From the NCBI GenBank assembly GCA_041390365.1, contig JAWKQB010000003.1, positions 434,001 to 498,000 of the forward strand: DNA of 64,000 nucleotides, in the 5' to 3' direction. Source of the stretch: Syntrophotaleaceae bacterium. GTDB taxonomy: Bacteria > Desulfobacterota > Desulfuromonadia > Desulfuromonadales > Syntrophotaleaceae. The translations under genes were made by a program, and so were the position numbers. Position 1 is the first letter of the stretch, and the number at the start of each line of letters is the position of its first letter. The notes beneath the pieces are model-generated. The model searched no databases. It worked only from the letters and a program-made list of their open reading frames with translations, and was not told where the DNA came from. Of the stretch, positions 1 through 8,600 are shown piece by piece.

Positions 1-1
1 C

Positions 2-352
2 TTGTCAGCGATTCTGCTGGCCAGCGGATCGGAGGTGGCTCTGGCACTGGCCGCCCGGGAGAAGCTGGAGCCACAGGGCATCCCCACGCGTGTGGTCTCC
101 CTTCCCTGCTGGGAACTGTTCGAGGATCAACCGGAGGACTACAAGGAGGACGTCCTGCCGCTTACCTGTCAAGTCCGGGTAGCCGTGGAAGCGGCTTCGC
201 CCTTCGGATGGGAGCGCTATGTCGGCCGGAAAGGCCGTATCCTGGCGATGAGCGGTTTCGGTGCCAGCGCCCCGGCAAAAGAGTTGATGTCGCATTTCGG
301 GTTTACGCCGGAAAAAGTCATCGAAGCTGTGGTGCAATTGTTGAAAAGATAA
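2..352 (+). CDS. Transketolase, C-terminal fragment (cut by window edge)
   Basis: The last 116 residues of a transketolase, the TPP enzyme of the pentose phosphate pathway that moves two-carbon ketol units between sugar phosphates. The visible part is the C-terminal domain: it opens on the family's ASGSEV motif and continues through VVSLPCWELFEDQ and the SPFGWERYVG segment to a typical helix at the end. The TPP-binding and pyrimidine domains lie before the window. The reading frame is open at the left edge, so the first codon shown is not a start. I see no terminator hairpin between its stop and the sigma factor start at 446. The family assignment is confident; class I transketolase is assumed from length and motifs. 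Confidence 0.93.
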   Translation: MSAILLASGSEVALALAAREKLEPQGIPTRVVSLPCWELFEDQPEDYKEDVLPLTCQVRVAVEAASPFGWERYVGRKGRILAMSGFGASAPAKELMSHFGFTPEKVIEAVVQLLKR

Positions 353-445
353 AAATTGTTCCGATCGTCGCATTGCCCGGGTAAACCTTTTTTCTGCTGA
401 AACGTCAGAATTCGCAAACAGACCAGTAGATTCAGGGGAAGGCTG

Positions 446-1099
446 ATGAATTTGAATGCCGCCGCAACTGTTATCGATCCGGACCGTCTTGCGGAGGTTT
501 CTGAGGTTTTGGAAACAGAAAGTGTTCTAACCGAGCAGATTCTGCTCGACCAGATCAGGTCCGGGCATCCCTTGGCTTTCGAGCAGCTGGTGCAGGCCAA
601 GGCGCCACAGATGATCAATCTCGCCTATCGCCTGGTAGGCAATCGGGAGGAGGCAGAGGACATTGCCCAGGAAGCCTTCCTCAAAATGCACAGAACCCTG
701 GATACTTTCCGCGGCGAATGCAGCCTTTCCAGCTGGCTCTACCGGATCGTTTCCCGCCTGGCTATCGATCACTTGCGGCGGGAAAAGTTAAGGCGCAAAC
801 TGTTTTTCTTCCGCCAGAGCGACGAAGAGGCCGACCCCCTGGAATTGGTGCCCGACTCGGGTCCTTCCAGTGTCGATATTCTGCAGGCCCGGGAGACGGA
901 GAGCCGCTTGAAGCAGGCGCTGAAACGCCTGTCTGGGCGGCAGCGGGCAGTATTCGTTCTGCGCCATCAGGAAGGGCTCCCGCTCAAGGAAATCGCGGCC
1001 GTGCTCCAACTGGAGGAAGGAACAGTCAAAGCCCATCTTCACCGGGCGGTCCGTGTTCTGCGCGTCGAACTCCAAGATCTGCATGAGGATCAGCCATGA
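446..1099 (+). CDS. ECF-type RNA polymerase sigma factor
   Basis: A 217-residue extracytoplasmic-function sigma factor. Region 2 lies at about residues 45-115, including the RLVGNREEAEDIAQEAF core-binding helix and the SSWLYRIVSRLAIDHLRR segment that contacts the -10 element. Region 4 lies at about 150-210, with helix-turn-helix LKEIAAVLQLEEGTVKAHL contacting the -35. There is no region 1 or 3, as usual for group 4 factors. The start is supported by an AGGGGAAGG ribosome site upstream. Its stop overlaps the start of the next gene by ATGA, and that gene encodes a zinc-type anti-sigma factor, so the pair is almost certainly co-translated and the sigma is held inactive by its partner. The stimulus is not evident from sequence. 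The 40-residue N-terminal extension before region 2 is poorly conserved. Confidence 0.93.
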   Translation: MNLNAAATVIDPDRLAEVSEVLETESVLTEQILLDQIRSGHPLAFEQLVQAKAPQMINLAYRLVGNREEAEDIAQEAFLKMHRTLDTFRGECSLSSWLYRIVSRLAIDHLRREKLRRKLFFFRQSDEEADPLELVPDSGPSSVDILQARETESRLKQALKRLSGRQRAVFVLRHQEGLPLKEIAAVLQLEEGTVKAHLHRAVRVLRVELQDLHEDQP

Positions 1100-1545
1100 A
1101 CAGCCACCACAGAGAACATTACAGCGAAGAGGACCTGTTGCTCCACTATTACGGCGAAACCAGCCGCGAGGAGAGATCCCGGATGGAGAGCCATATCGCC
1201 GGTTGTCAGACATGCGGGGACATCTGGCGGTCGCTGCTGCGGACTCTGGGAGCCGTACCTCGGGTTGGCGTGACTCTGTCCCACAAGGAAACGCTCGATT
1301 TTGCAGCCCGGGTGGCCCGGCGTGCCGGACGGCGCAGATTGTCCCGTGGCTGGCTCTGGGGGGGGACCCTGGCCACCGCAGGACTGCTCGCCCTGATGCT
1401 GTCGGTTCGCCCCCCCGCTCTGCGGCCGGGGCCAGGCGACAGTTCGAATAAAGTGGCGGAATCCACCCTTTTGAAGGAAATGGACCTGCTGCAGAAAATG
1501 GAAATGCTCGAACAGCTTGATCTTTTGCAGGAATTCGATGGATAA
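1096..1545 (+). CDS. Zinc-finger anti-sigma factor, membrane-anchored
   Basis: A 149-residue protein predicted to hold the upstream sigma factor at the membrane. The N-terminal 50 residues show the ZAS signature, with His in EDLLLHYYGE, then SHIAGCQTC giving H-x3-C-x2-C for zinc. A single hydrophobic stretch at about residues 91-108 is the probable transmembrane helix, preceded by the Arg-rich segment RRAGRRRLSRG that fits positive-inside topology. The short periplasmic tail is a leucine/methionine-rich amphipathic sequence (KEMDLLQKMEMLEQLDLLQ) with coiled-coil character that may sense or bind another protein. It overlaps the sigma stop by four bases. Confidence 0.88.
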   Translation: MNSHHREHYSEEDLLLHYYGETSREERSRMESHIAGCQTCGDIWRSLLRTLGAVPRVGVTLSHKETLDFAARVARRAGRRRLSRGWLWGGTLATAGLLALMLSVRPPALRPGPGDSSNKVAESTLLKEMDLLQKMEMLEQLDLLQEFDG

Positions 1546-1590
1546 GGCTGAATGGGGATATGATATCCCGACCAATGGGGAAAAAGAAAA

Positions 1591-2073
1591 ATGAAACGCT
1601 TCCTGCTGCCCGTACTCGCTCTGGTTTTCGGTCTGGTTCTGATTCATGACCTGGCGTTGGCTAAAAACCTCGACAAATTCGAGTCGTTCGAATCCTGGAG
1701 AATAGCCAGGGCAGACGACGACCGAGGTCAATACCGGCATGAAGACCGGCGGGAAATGACCCCTGACCAGCGCCGCGAACTGGAGAGACGATATCAGAAA
1801 TTTCGGGAACTATCGCCCGAGGAGCAGCAGAAGCTGCGACAGCGTTATGAGCGATTCAAGGACATGTCCCCGCAAAAACAGCAGGAGATGCTGGAACGCC
1901 ACCAGCGCATCCAGCAACTTACCCCACAGCAGCAGGAAGAGTTGAAAAGGGATTGGCAGCAGCTCAAGGAACTCCCCCCCGATGAACGCAGCCTGCGGCG
2001 CCAGGAGATCCGTCGAAAGTTCTTCGACGAAAACGGCCATGAACGGAACGGCAAGGGGGGCGGTCGCCGCTGA
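1591..2073 (+). CDS. DUF3106-type exported protein, Gln/Glu/Arg-rich
   Basis: A 160-residue secreted or periplasmic protein. Residues 1-24 form a signal peptide ending after DLALA. The rest is almost entirely repeats of a helical unit of the kind RRELERRYQKFRELSPEEQQ, occurring about four times between residues 50 and 135, the composition typical of DUF3106. The repeats resemble CpxP/Spy-like periplasmic helices in composition, but the LTxxQ motif of that family is not seen. It sits 45 bases after the anti-sigma gene in the same direction, suggesting it belongs to the same operon and to an envelope-stress regulon. Molecular function is unknown. Confidence 0.75.
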   Translation: MKRFLLPVLALVFGLVLIHDLALAKNLDKFESFESWRIARADDDRGQYRHEDRREMTPDQRRELERRYQKFRELSPEEQQKLRQRYERFKDMSPQKQQEMLERHQRIQQLTPQQQEELKRDWQQLKELPPDERSLRRQEIRRKFFDENGHERNGKGGGRR

Positions 2074-2138
2074 TAGTGGCAGCGTTGTCGTCAAATTCTC
2101 AGGTGATATACTCCAGGGGAAAACCAGGGAGGGCAAGA

Positions 2139-2471
2139 ATGAAAGAAAGACCGTTGTGCATATTCCTTATGTGCCTGCTGATCGCCCTGCTGACGGGCGG
2201 TTCCTTCGTTTGGGCGGAACAGGCCACCGACAAAAGCGGCAAGGCCCTGTTCGCACAGCACTGCGCCCTTTGCCATCCCAACGGAGGCAATATCATCAAC
2301 CCCGCAAAAACGCTGGATAAAGAGACTCTGGCAGCCAACGGCATTGACGATGTCGACGGCATCATCGACACCCTTCGCAACCCTGGCCCGGGCATGACCC
2401 CCTTCGGCCCGGAACTCATCCCTGACGGCGAGGCCAGAAAAATCGCCGATTACATTCTTGAAACTTTCTGA
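2139..2471 (+). CDS. Small periplasmic c-type cytochrome
   Basis: A 110-residue monoheme class I cytochrome c. A signal peptide covers residues 1-26 (hydrophobic core LCIFLMCLLIALLTGG). The heme attachment motif CALCH follows in GKALFAQHCALCHPNGG, and GPGMTPF supplies the likely methionine sixth ligand. The order CxxCH, then NIINPAKTL, then the Met loop resembles cytochrome c6/c553 electron carriers. I start it at the ATG at 2139, with an AGGGAGGGC ribosome site, rather than the upstream in-frame ATG at 2076, because this places the signal peptide at the N terminus. It follows the DUF3106 gene by 65 bases and may be its operon partner. Confidence 0.9.
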   Translation: MKERPLCIFLMCLLIALLTGGSFVWAEQATDKSGKALFAQHCALCHPNGGNIINPAKTLDKETLAANGIDDVDGIIDTLRNPGPGMTPFGPELIPDGEARKIADYILETF

Positions 2472-2513
2472 CTTGGAACCAACAAAAAGTTACAACCTAG
2501 TGGTTTTTGGTAT

Positions 2514-2753
2514 TTAGGGAGATCCGGAGGATTTTTTCGAGGCTTTCCCTTTGCCTCTGCTACGGCTGTAAAGCATGGTGACGATGACGCCGAGAGCAAA
2601 CCCGGTGAGCAGTGTCACCAGAAGCAGAAGAGCGTGAGGCAAAATGATGTTCAGGAACAGGATTCTCGTTTCAACTGGCTGGGTGTTCTGCAGGATAACC
2701 GTGGTGGCCAGCAAAGCCAGCAAGGCTGCGAAAATGAGACGGCCTTTTGCCAT
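2514..2753 (-). CDS. LapA-domain (DUF1049) membrane protein
   Basis: A 79-residue inner-membrane protein with two transmembrane helices, at about residues 5-21 and 38-62, joined by a short segment containing QNTQPVETRILF. The tail is basic (SRSRGKGKASKKS). This layout is that of the LapA/DUF1049 family, whose E. coli member assists LPS assembly. The start chosen has an AAGGGAG ribosome site; the longer open frame upstream to 2999 has no matching features. It converges on the cytochrome c gene. Confidence 0.82.
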   Translation of the reverse strand: MAKGRLIFAALLALLATTVILQNTQPVETRILFLNIILPHALLLLVTLLTGFALGVIVTMLYSRSRGKGKASKKSSGSP

Positions 2754-3124
2754 ATGAACTCCCTTGGCAAAATGAATGAGAGGACGTCGGAACAAAAAAA
2801 AGCCGCCGCCGCCTTGTTTGTGTGGGGTAAGGAGGGGGGCTATTTGACACACTCTAGGAGGAATCGCCCGTTTTTCTCGCCAAAAACGGGGCACATTGCA
2901 ACCAAAAGGATCGTTTTTCACAAAAGCAGGAATGGGATCTGTTTGAGTTGTTAACACAACGGCTATCTTAATACAAGAAAATTTATCAAAAAGTTTCACT
3001 TTGTATCAAAATTAAGCCAGGACGGTCGTTGACAGAGTCAACCGAATCGAGCTTTTTGTCAGCCGGCGTAAGGCTGTCGATCAGGTTGTTAAAGGCGCAG
3101 CTCCCGGATAGCCGCCTGCCAGTT
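2754..3124. other. Intergenic region with perfect hairpin, between lapA-like and ompA-like genes
   Basis: This stretch of about 370 bases carries no convincing gene. It holds the upstream region of the LapA-like gene and the downstream region of the OmpA-like gene. A perfect 9-bp inverted repeat, CCCGTTTTT (2867-2875) and AAAAACGGG (2882-2890) with a six-base loop, could form a strong hairpin on either strand. The segment at 2950-3010 is AT-rich, as expected for a promoter of the LapA-like gene, but no promoter can be assigned with confidence. Confidence 0.5.
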
Positions 3125-4636
3125 TTACAGGCTTTCCTGCTGAACCGGGAGGACCGGTTTGATGACCAGATCGATGCGGCGATTGAGAGTCCGCCCATCG
3201 GCAGTGGCGTTGGAAGCCAGCGGCCGCTGGGAACCGTAGCCGATGGAGGTTATCTTTCCACCCGGCAGGGTTTCACTGGCCTCCAGGTAGGATTTCACCG
3301 CATCTGCCCGGCTCTGGGAAAGTTCCCGGTTTTTGAATTCAGAGCCGGTGCTGTCGGTATGGCCTTCGATAATCGTTTCGGGGCGGTCGAACAGCCGTAT
3401 GGCTCGCCTCACCTTGCCCAGCAGGGGGTAGTTTTCGGTACTCACCGTGGAGCTGCCGACGGGAAAGGTGAGCGCTTTGAGACGAATGATGAATCGGTCC
3501 GCCTGTTTGTAGATTTCAGCCTCCCCAGGCTTGAACAGATCCTGCAATTGTGTAAAGAGTTGCTGAATCCGGCGCTCTTCCTCGAGGTGCTTTCTGGCGG
3601 CCAGTTTCTCCTCCGCCAACCGTTCCCGGGCCTCCCGTTCTTCCCTGGTCACCCCTTCGAGGGTGGCGATCTCCTCCCGCAGCTTGCCGACCTCCCTCTC
3701 CCGGGCGATGACCTCGTCGTTCAACGCCTGACTGGCCGCCTCCCAGGCCTCGACGGTGGCCAGTATGCTTTCAAGCTGCTCGGCAAAGAGCTGATCCCGC
3801 TGATCCGGGGCGCCCAGCCGGCTCGATGTGGAAAAAAGCTGGTGCTCCATTTCACGAGCGATCTGTTCGGGATTCAGGGTCTTCAGTCTTTCGCTCTCCT
3901 GCATCACGGTTTCAAGCCGCCGCGCCTGAAACAGGGCGGCGGCCGATTTTCTCCGAATCTCATCCGTCTGGTACCGGTTTTCGGAAATAAACATTTCCGC
4001 CTGATGCAGTTGGTCCCTAGCCTCGGCGAGGGTCAGCGGCGCCTGCTTGGCGGCCCTGCGCTGCTCCAGTGCCGCCAGGAGAGAGCGGGGCTCGTTCAGA
4101 TGCCGGTCCTTGATGGCACGCAATTCCAACTGGTCGAAGGCATCGAAAACCTTCGCCTTGTGGCGCTGAGCCCAGGTGAGCTCGCTGCTCTCGATGGCCC
4201 GGGTCAATTTCAGGAACTCTTCCTCCGCCTCGGCAAAATCTTCCCCCAATGCGATGGCACCGGCCTCTATGGCATTGTTCCGGACCTTGATCACATTAGC
4301 CAGGACAGTGTTGCTAATCTGCACCGCCTGTTCGGCGCGTTGCAGCTCCACCCGGGCGGAGGTTACTTTCAGCAGGATGTCCGAGATCTTCTCTTCCCGG
4401 GCCAACATCCTGCCCGCTTCCTCGAACAGCTGGTTCGCCCGGACGAAGGACTCGGGAGCGAGCACGTCAAACTGCTCTGCCCGCGCCGATGCGAGGTCTT
4501 GTTTCAGGCCGTTGAATTGCTGAACCGGATCATTGGTTTCCAGGGCGATTTCGGGAAGGACTTCCCGGCCGGCACAGCCTCCGAGCAGAACCATAAGCAA
4601 AGCCCCGGTCGCAACCATACGCAAACGACTTCCCAT
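3125..4636 (-). CDS. OmpA-family peptidoglycan-associated lipoprotein with DUF4398-like helical region
   Basis: A 503-residue outer-membrane lipoprotein. The signal peptide ends in the lipobox LLGGC (Cys21). Residues 40-340 are nearly all helical and charged, with alternating DUF4398-like segments and a long coiled coil (GKLREEIATLEG and the following Glu/Arg-rich stretch). The C-terminal 120 residues are an OmpA/Pal peptidoglycan-binding domain: the segment FPVGSSTVS, then IIEGHTDSTG, then NRELSQSRADAVKSYL and NRRIDLVI carry the conserved Asp and Arg that bind diaminopimelate. It would tether the outer membrane to the wall, with the coiled coil as spacer. The start at the ATG with AAGGAGATTC upstream makes the signal peptide N-terminal; the longer frame to 4771 is rejected. 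Confidence 0.88.
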   Translation of the reverse strand: MGSRLRMVATGALLMVLLGGCAGREVLPEIALETNDPVQQFNGLKQDLASARAEQFDVLAPESFVRANQLFEEAGRMLAREEKISDILLKVTSARVELQRAEQAVQISNTVLANVIKVRNNAIEAGAIALGEDFAEAEEEFLKLTRAIESSELTWAQRHKAKVFDAFDQLELRAIKDRHLNEPRSLLAALEQRRAAKQAPLTLAEARDQLHQAEMFISENRYQTDEIRRKSAAALFQARRLETVMQESERLKTLNPEQIAREMEHQLFSTSSRLGAPDQRDQLFAEQLESILATVEAWEAASQALNDEVIAREREVGKLREEIATLEGVTREEREARERLAEEKLAARKHLEEERRIQQLFTQLQDLFKPGEAEIYKQADRFIIRLKALTFPVGSSTVSTENYPLLGKVRRAIRLFDRPETIIEGHTDSTGSEFKNRELSQSRADAVKSYLEASETLPGGKITSIGYGSQRPLASNATADGRTLNRRIDLVIKPVLPVQQESL

Positions 4637-4866
4637 CGGTGAATCTCCTTGGAAATAACATGAAAAACAACCTTTAACAGGAAAAGGGGTGGACTCAGTG
4701 TAGAAAAAAACGATTGCATTTGCAACACAAGGCTGCCGGGATGAAGGTGAGGACTTGCAGCGCAGGGTCATGGCGGCGGGAAAAGGAAACGTCGCCCGTG
4801 GAAAGTCACGGGACCGGCCGGATCTTGGGACAAAAGGTGGGGGTGAAAGGCTGCCGCCAAAAGGTC

Positions 4867-5406
4867 TTATCGGACCTTTTCAGCGAAATCCTTGCGCAGC
4901 TTCTGGATTTTCGGATCGATGACCATCCGGCAGTACATCTGGTCGGGATTCAGCCGATAGTAGTCCTGGTGATAATCTTCGGCCGGGTAGAAAGCGGTGA
5001 AAGGAACGATTTCAGTGGTGATCGGATCGGGCCAGAGGAGGATCTTTTCGATGTTGGCCTTGGACTTCTCAGCGATCTTACGCTGTTCCTCATTGTGAAA
5101 AAAGATGGCCGAGCGGTACTGGGTGCCTACGTCCGCGCCCTGGCGGTTGAGGGTGGTGGGATCATGGGATCTCCAGAAAATTTCGAGTAGCTCGGCGAAA
5201 GAAATGATCTGCGGATCGAAACGGATCTGTACAGCCTCCGCATGGCCGGTTCGGCCGCTGCACACCTCCCGGTATCCGGGATTGGGCAGGTTTCCGCCGG
5301 CATAACCTGAAACGACATTGATGACTCCTCTCAGCTGGCTGAAAACGGCTTCCACACACCAGAAGCAACCTGCGGCCAGGGTAGCCACTTCAAGCTGATC
5401 GTTCAT
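4867..5406 (-). CDS. msrA: Peptide-methionine (S)-S-oxide reductase
   Basis: A 179-residue MsrA that repairs the S epimer of oxidised methionine using thioredoxin. The catalytic motif GCFWC gives Cys14 as nucleophile; the substrate-pocket segments GYAGG, CSGRTGHAEAVQ and YRSAIFF follow in the usual order. The C terminus ends soon after YCRMVIDPK, shorter than MsrAs with extra resolving cysteines, so Cys17 or the YC cysteine may serve to resolve. The start at 5406 has an AAGGAGAC ribosome site. It is cytoplasmic, since no signal peptide is visible, and is divergent from the alpha-2-macroglobulin gene, with 260 bases between them. Confidence 0.95.
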   Translation of the reverse strand: MNDQLEVATLAAGCFWCVEAVFSQLRGVINVVSGYAGGNLPNPGYREVCSGRTGHAEAVQIRFDPQIISFAELLEIFWRSHDPTTLNRQGADVGTQYRSAIFFHNEEQRKIAEKSKANIEKILLWPDPITTEIVPFTAFYPAEDYHQDYYRLNPDQMYCRMVIDPKIQKLRKDFAEKVR

Positions 5407-5670
5407 GGGTCTCCTTGTTCTCTTTTTAATCGGCGTTCCTGTCGTAAAAATCAAAAAAATTCTACCACAGAGCTGTCAAAAATGCGTAATCCCCCTCCAG
5501 ATTCCCCGGTGATCGATACCAGCGGGTCTAGCGAAGACCTTTTTGTCCTCCTTATGACCTTAAAAAAAAAACGGCGGATACAGTTGGAGGAAAAAGCTTG
5601 ATCGCTGTCGCCGGGACGGGTATGAAGAAGTGATTGGCCGGTCTCTGATTTTTCTGAAAGGATGGAGAAA

Positions 5671-8600
5671 ATGGGGAATCTGTTGAACAGCTTCGGGTCC
5701 GTGGGCAAAAAACTGGCTGGAACCTTTTCCTGGACCCCTCCCCCCTGGGCGACCGCCCTGAATCGCCGCCGCAAAGAGCGCCCGGGCCGATTCTGGAGCG
5801 GACTTTTCCTGCTGCTGATTTTGTTGACGGGAGGGATTGCCGGCTATCTCCAATATCTACGATTGCCGAAGCCTCTGATGGTGTCGGCATCGATCGAGGA
5901 ACCGGGCCTTACCCCCAACGTCGAAGATCCCCGACCCGATCCATTGCGCATCATCTTCTCCTATAAGACCGATGGCCTTGGTCCGGGTCAGGAGGTTCCG
6001 GAGTCTCCGCCATCGGTGGCCCGCATCGATCTGGTAAACCAGCGGCTGGAAGACGGAATCCGCCTCGATCCGGCGATGACCGGCAATTGGAGCTTCGAGG
6101 GTGACCGGACGCTGGTCTTCGTTCCCGAGCGGGAATGGCCGGCCGGCAGCTCCTTCACCGTTCGCCTCGATAAAAAAATCTTCGTTCCCGAAATCCGGTT
6201 CAGCGAGCTGCGTTACGATTTTCAAACCCCCGCCTTCACCATCACCCTGGACGATCCGGAGTTCTACCAGGATCCCCGGGACCGCAAGATCCGCAAGGCC
6301 GTTGCCACCCTCAAATTCTCCCATCCGGTTGACGAAAGCAGCCTGAAAAAACATCTGACCATGACCATGCGCCCTGCGGATAAAGGGGCGGAAGCTGCGC
6401 CGGAGGAGGTGAAATACGAGGTCACCTTCGACCGGAACCGGCGCGAGGCTTATGTGCACAGCGTGCCTCTGGAGCTGCCGGAGCGTTCCAACTATCTGCG
6501 GCTGACGGTCGCTTCCGGAGTCGAACCGGCCATCGGCGGCAAGGCTTCGGACAAGGATCTTTACCGGGACCTGCTGATTCCCGACCGCAACAGCTATCTC
6601 AAGGTGCAGGAGGCCCGGGCCGACATCGTGCGCAACCAGCAGGACGAGCCGCAGCAGGTTCTCTTCCTTCGCTTCACCGACGACATCGCCGAAGAGGAAC
6701 TGAAGGGCAAGCTGCGGATCTGGCTGCTGCCCGAAGAGAATCCCCGCCATCGCAACCGCTATTGGAGCGGGCCCCGGGAGGTCACCGAGGCCGTTCTGCG
6801 ACAGTCGGAAGCGCTGAATCTCGCTCCCCTGGAGACCGAAAAGGGATTTGCCCGCGAATACCACATCCCCTTCGACGTGCCGGCCGAACGGACCCTCTAC
6901 CTGCGTCTGGAACCGGGCCTGACCTCTTTGGGAGGATTCGTCCACGCGTCCCTTTACGACACCCTCATCCAGCCTCCCGCATACCCTCAGGAGATCAAGC
7001 TCGCCGCCGACGGAGCCCTCCTCTCCCTGGGCGGTGCTCACCAGCTGGGGCTGCTGACCCGCAATCTGGGCGCCTTTCGGGTACGGATCGGAAAACTGCT
7101 GCCGGGCCAGCTGCAGCACCTCATCAGCCAGACCCGCGGTGATATCCGGGATCCCGTTTTCCAGGGCTTCTCCTTCGACCAGAACAATCTCGTCGAGTAT
7201 GCCGAGCAGGTGATCGACCTGAAACCCCTTCACCCCAAACAGGCCAACTACGCCTCCGTCGATCTGACAAACCACCTCCCCGCCGGCGACGAGCGGTTCG
7301 GCTTGTTTTTTATCGAGGTCTGCGGCTGGGACAAAGAACACCGGACCCCCATGGACTGGATCAGCGACCGGAGGGTGATCCTGGTGACCGATCTCGGCCT
7401 GCTGGCCAAGGACAATGCCGACCAAAGTCATGAGGTTTTCGTCCAGTCCGTCGCCACCGGCAAAGCGGTGGCAGGCGCCCAGGTCACCCTGCTGGGGCGC
7501 AACGGCCTGCCGCTGCTGACCCGTTCAACTGACCAGCGGGGTCATGCAGCGCTGCCGAGCACCAAAGGGTTTGAAAACGAACAGGAGCCGACGGTCTACG
7601 TCGTCCGGGCGGGCGGCGACATGGCCTTCATCCCCTTCGAGCGGCCTTCCCGCCGGCTGAACTTCTCCCGCTTCGAGGTCGGCGGCGCACGGGATCGCCA
7701 ATCGGAGGAGGGGAACGGCCTGAACGCCTATCTGTTCACGGATCGGGGTCTGTATCGGCCGGGTGAAAAGGTCGCCGTGGGCTGCATCGTCAAGTCGGGA
7801 TTGCTCGACAACGTCGAAGGGGTCCCTTTGGAGATCGCCATCCGCAGCCCCCGCGGCAATGAAGTGGCGAGCAGGCGCCTCAACCTGCCGGAGAAGGGTT
7901 TTTTCGATTATCCCTTCGTCACCGAACCTTCCTCGGAGACGGGCACCTACCAGGTCGCCCTCTACCTGGTGCGGGACCAGAAGTACCGGGAGCGGATGAT
8001 CGGCTCGGGCAGTTTCCGGATCGAGGAGTTCCAGCCCGATACCCTGAAGATCCAGAGCACCCTGGCCGGGGTGAGGGATGAAGGCTGGAGCACCGAGAAA
8101 CGCCTCACGGCGAAGGTGACCTTGCGCAACCTGTTCGGTACCCCGGCCCAGGGGCGCAAGGTGACAGGTTTTCTCAATGTCCGGACCGCCCGGTTCGATT
8201 TCGAGCGGTACCCCGGTTTCATCTTCGCCGATCCCTGGTACGATCCGGACAAGCCAATTTTGGAGGTCAACGAGGAGCTGCCCGCCCAGACGATCGATGA
8301 GGAGGGCCGGGCGGAATTCACCCTGCCGCTGGACCGTTTTGCCGAAGGGACCTACCTGCTGACCCTGACAGCGGAAGGTTTCGAACCGGGCGGCGGGCGC
8401 AGCGTCTCCGCCCGCAATCGGGTACTCCTCTCCCCCCTGGAGACCCTGGTCGGCATCCGCCCGGACGGCAGGCTGGACTATGTCAGCCAGGGAGCCGAAC
8501 GTTTTATCGACCTAATCGCCATCGGCTCCGACCTCGAGAGGCGGGCCCTGAAGGACCTGAAAGCCCGGCTGATCGAGATCCGCACCCTTTCGACCCTGGT

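Noticed and set aside
1680..1700. TTCGAATCC word resembling a tRNA T-loop
   Set aside because: It lies within the DUF3106 coding frame and no cloverleaf can be folded around it.
3029..4642. 537-codon plus-strand open frame across the OmpA-like gene
   Set aside because: It is antisense to a well-supported lipoprotein gene, has no ribosome site and a Gly/Leu/Pro-rich composition typical of shadows in high-GC DNA.
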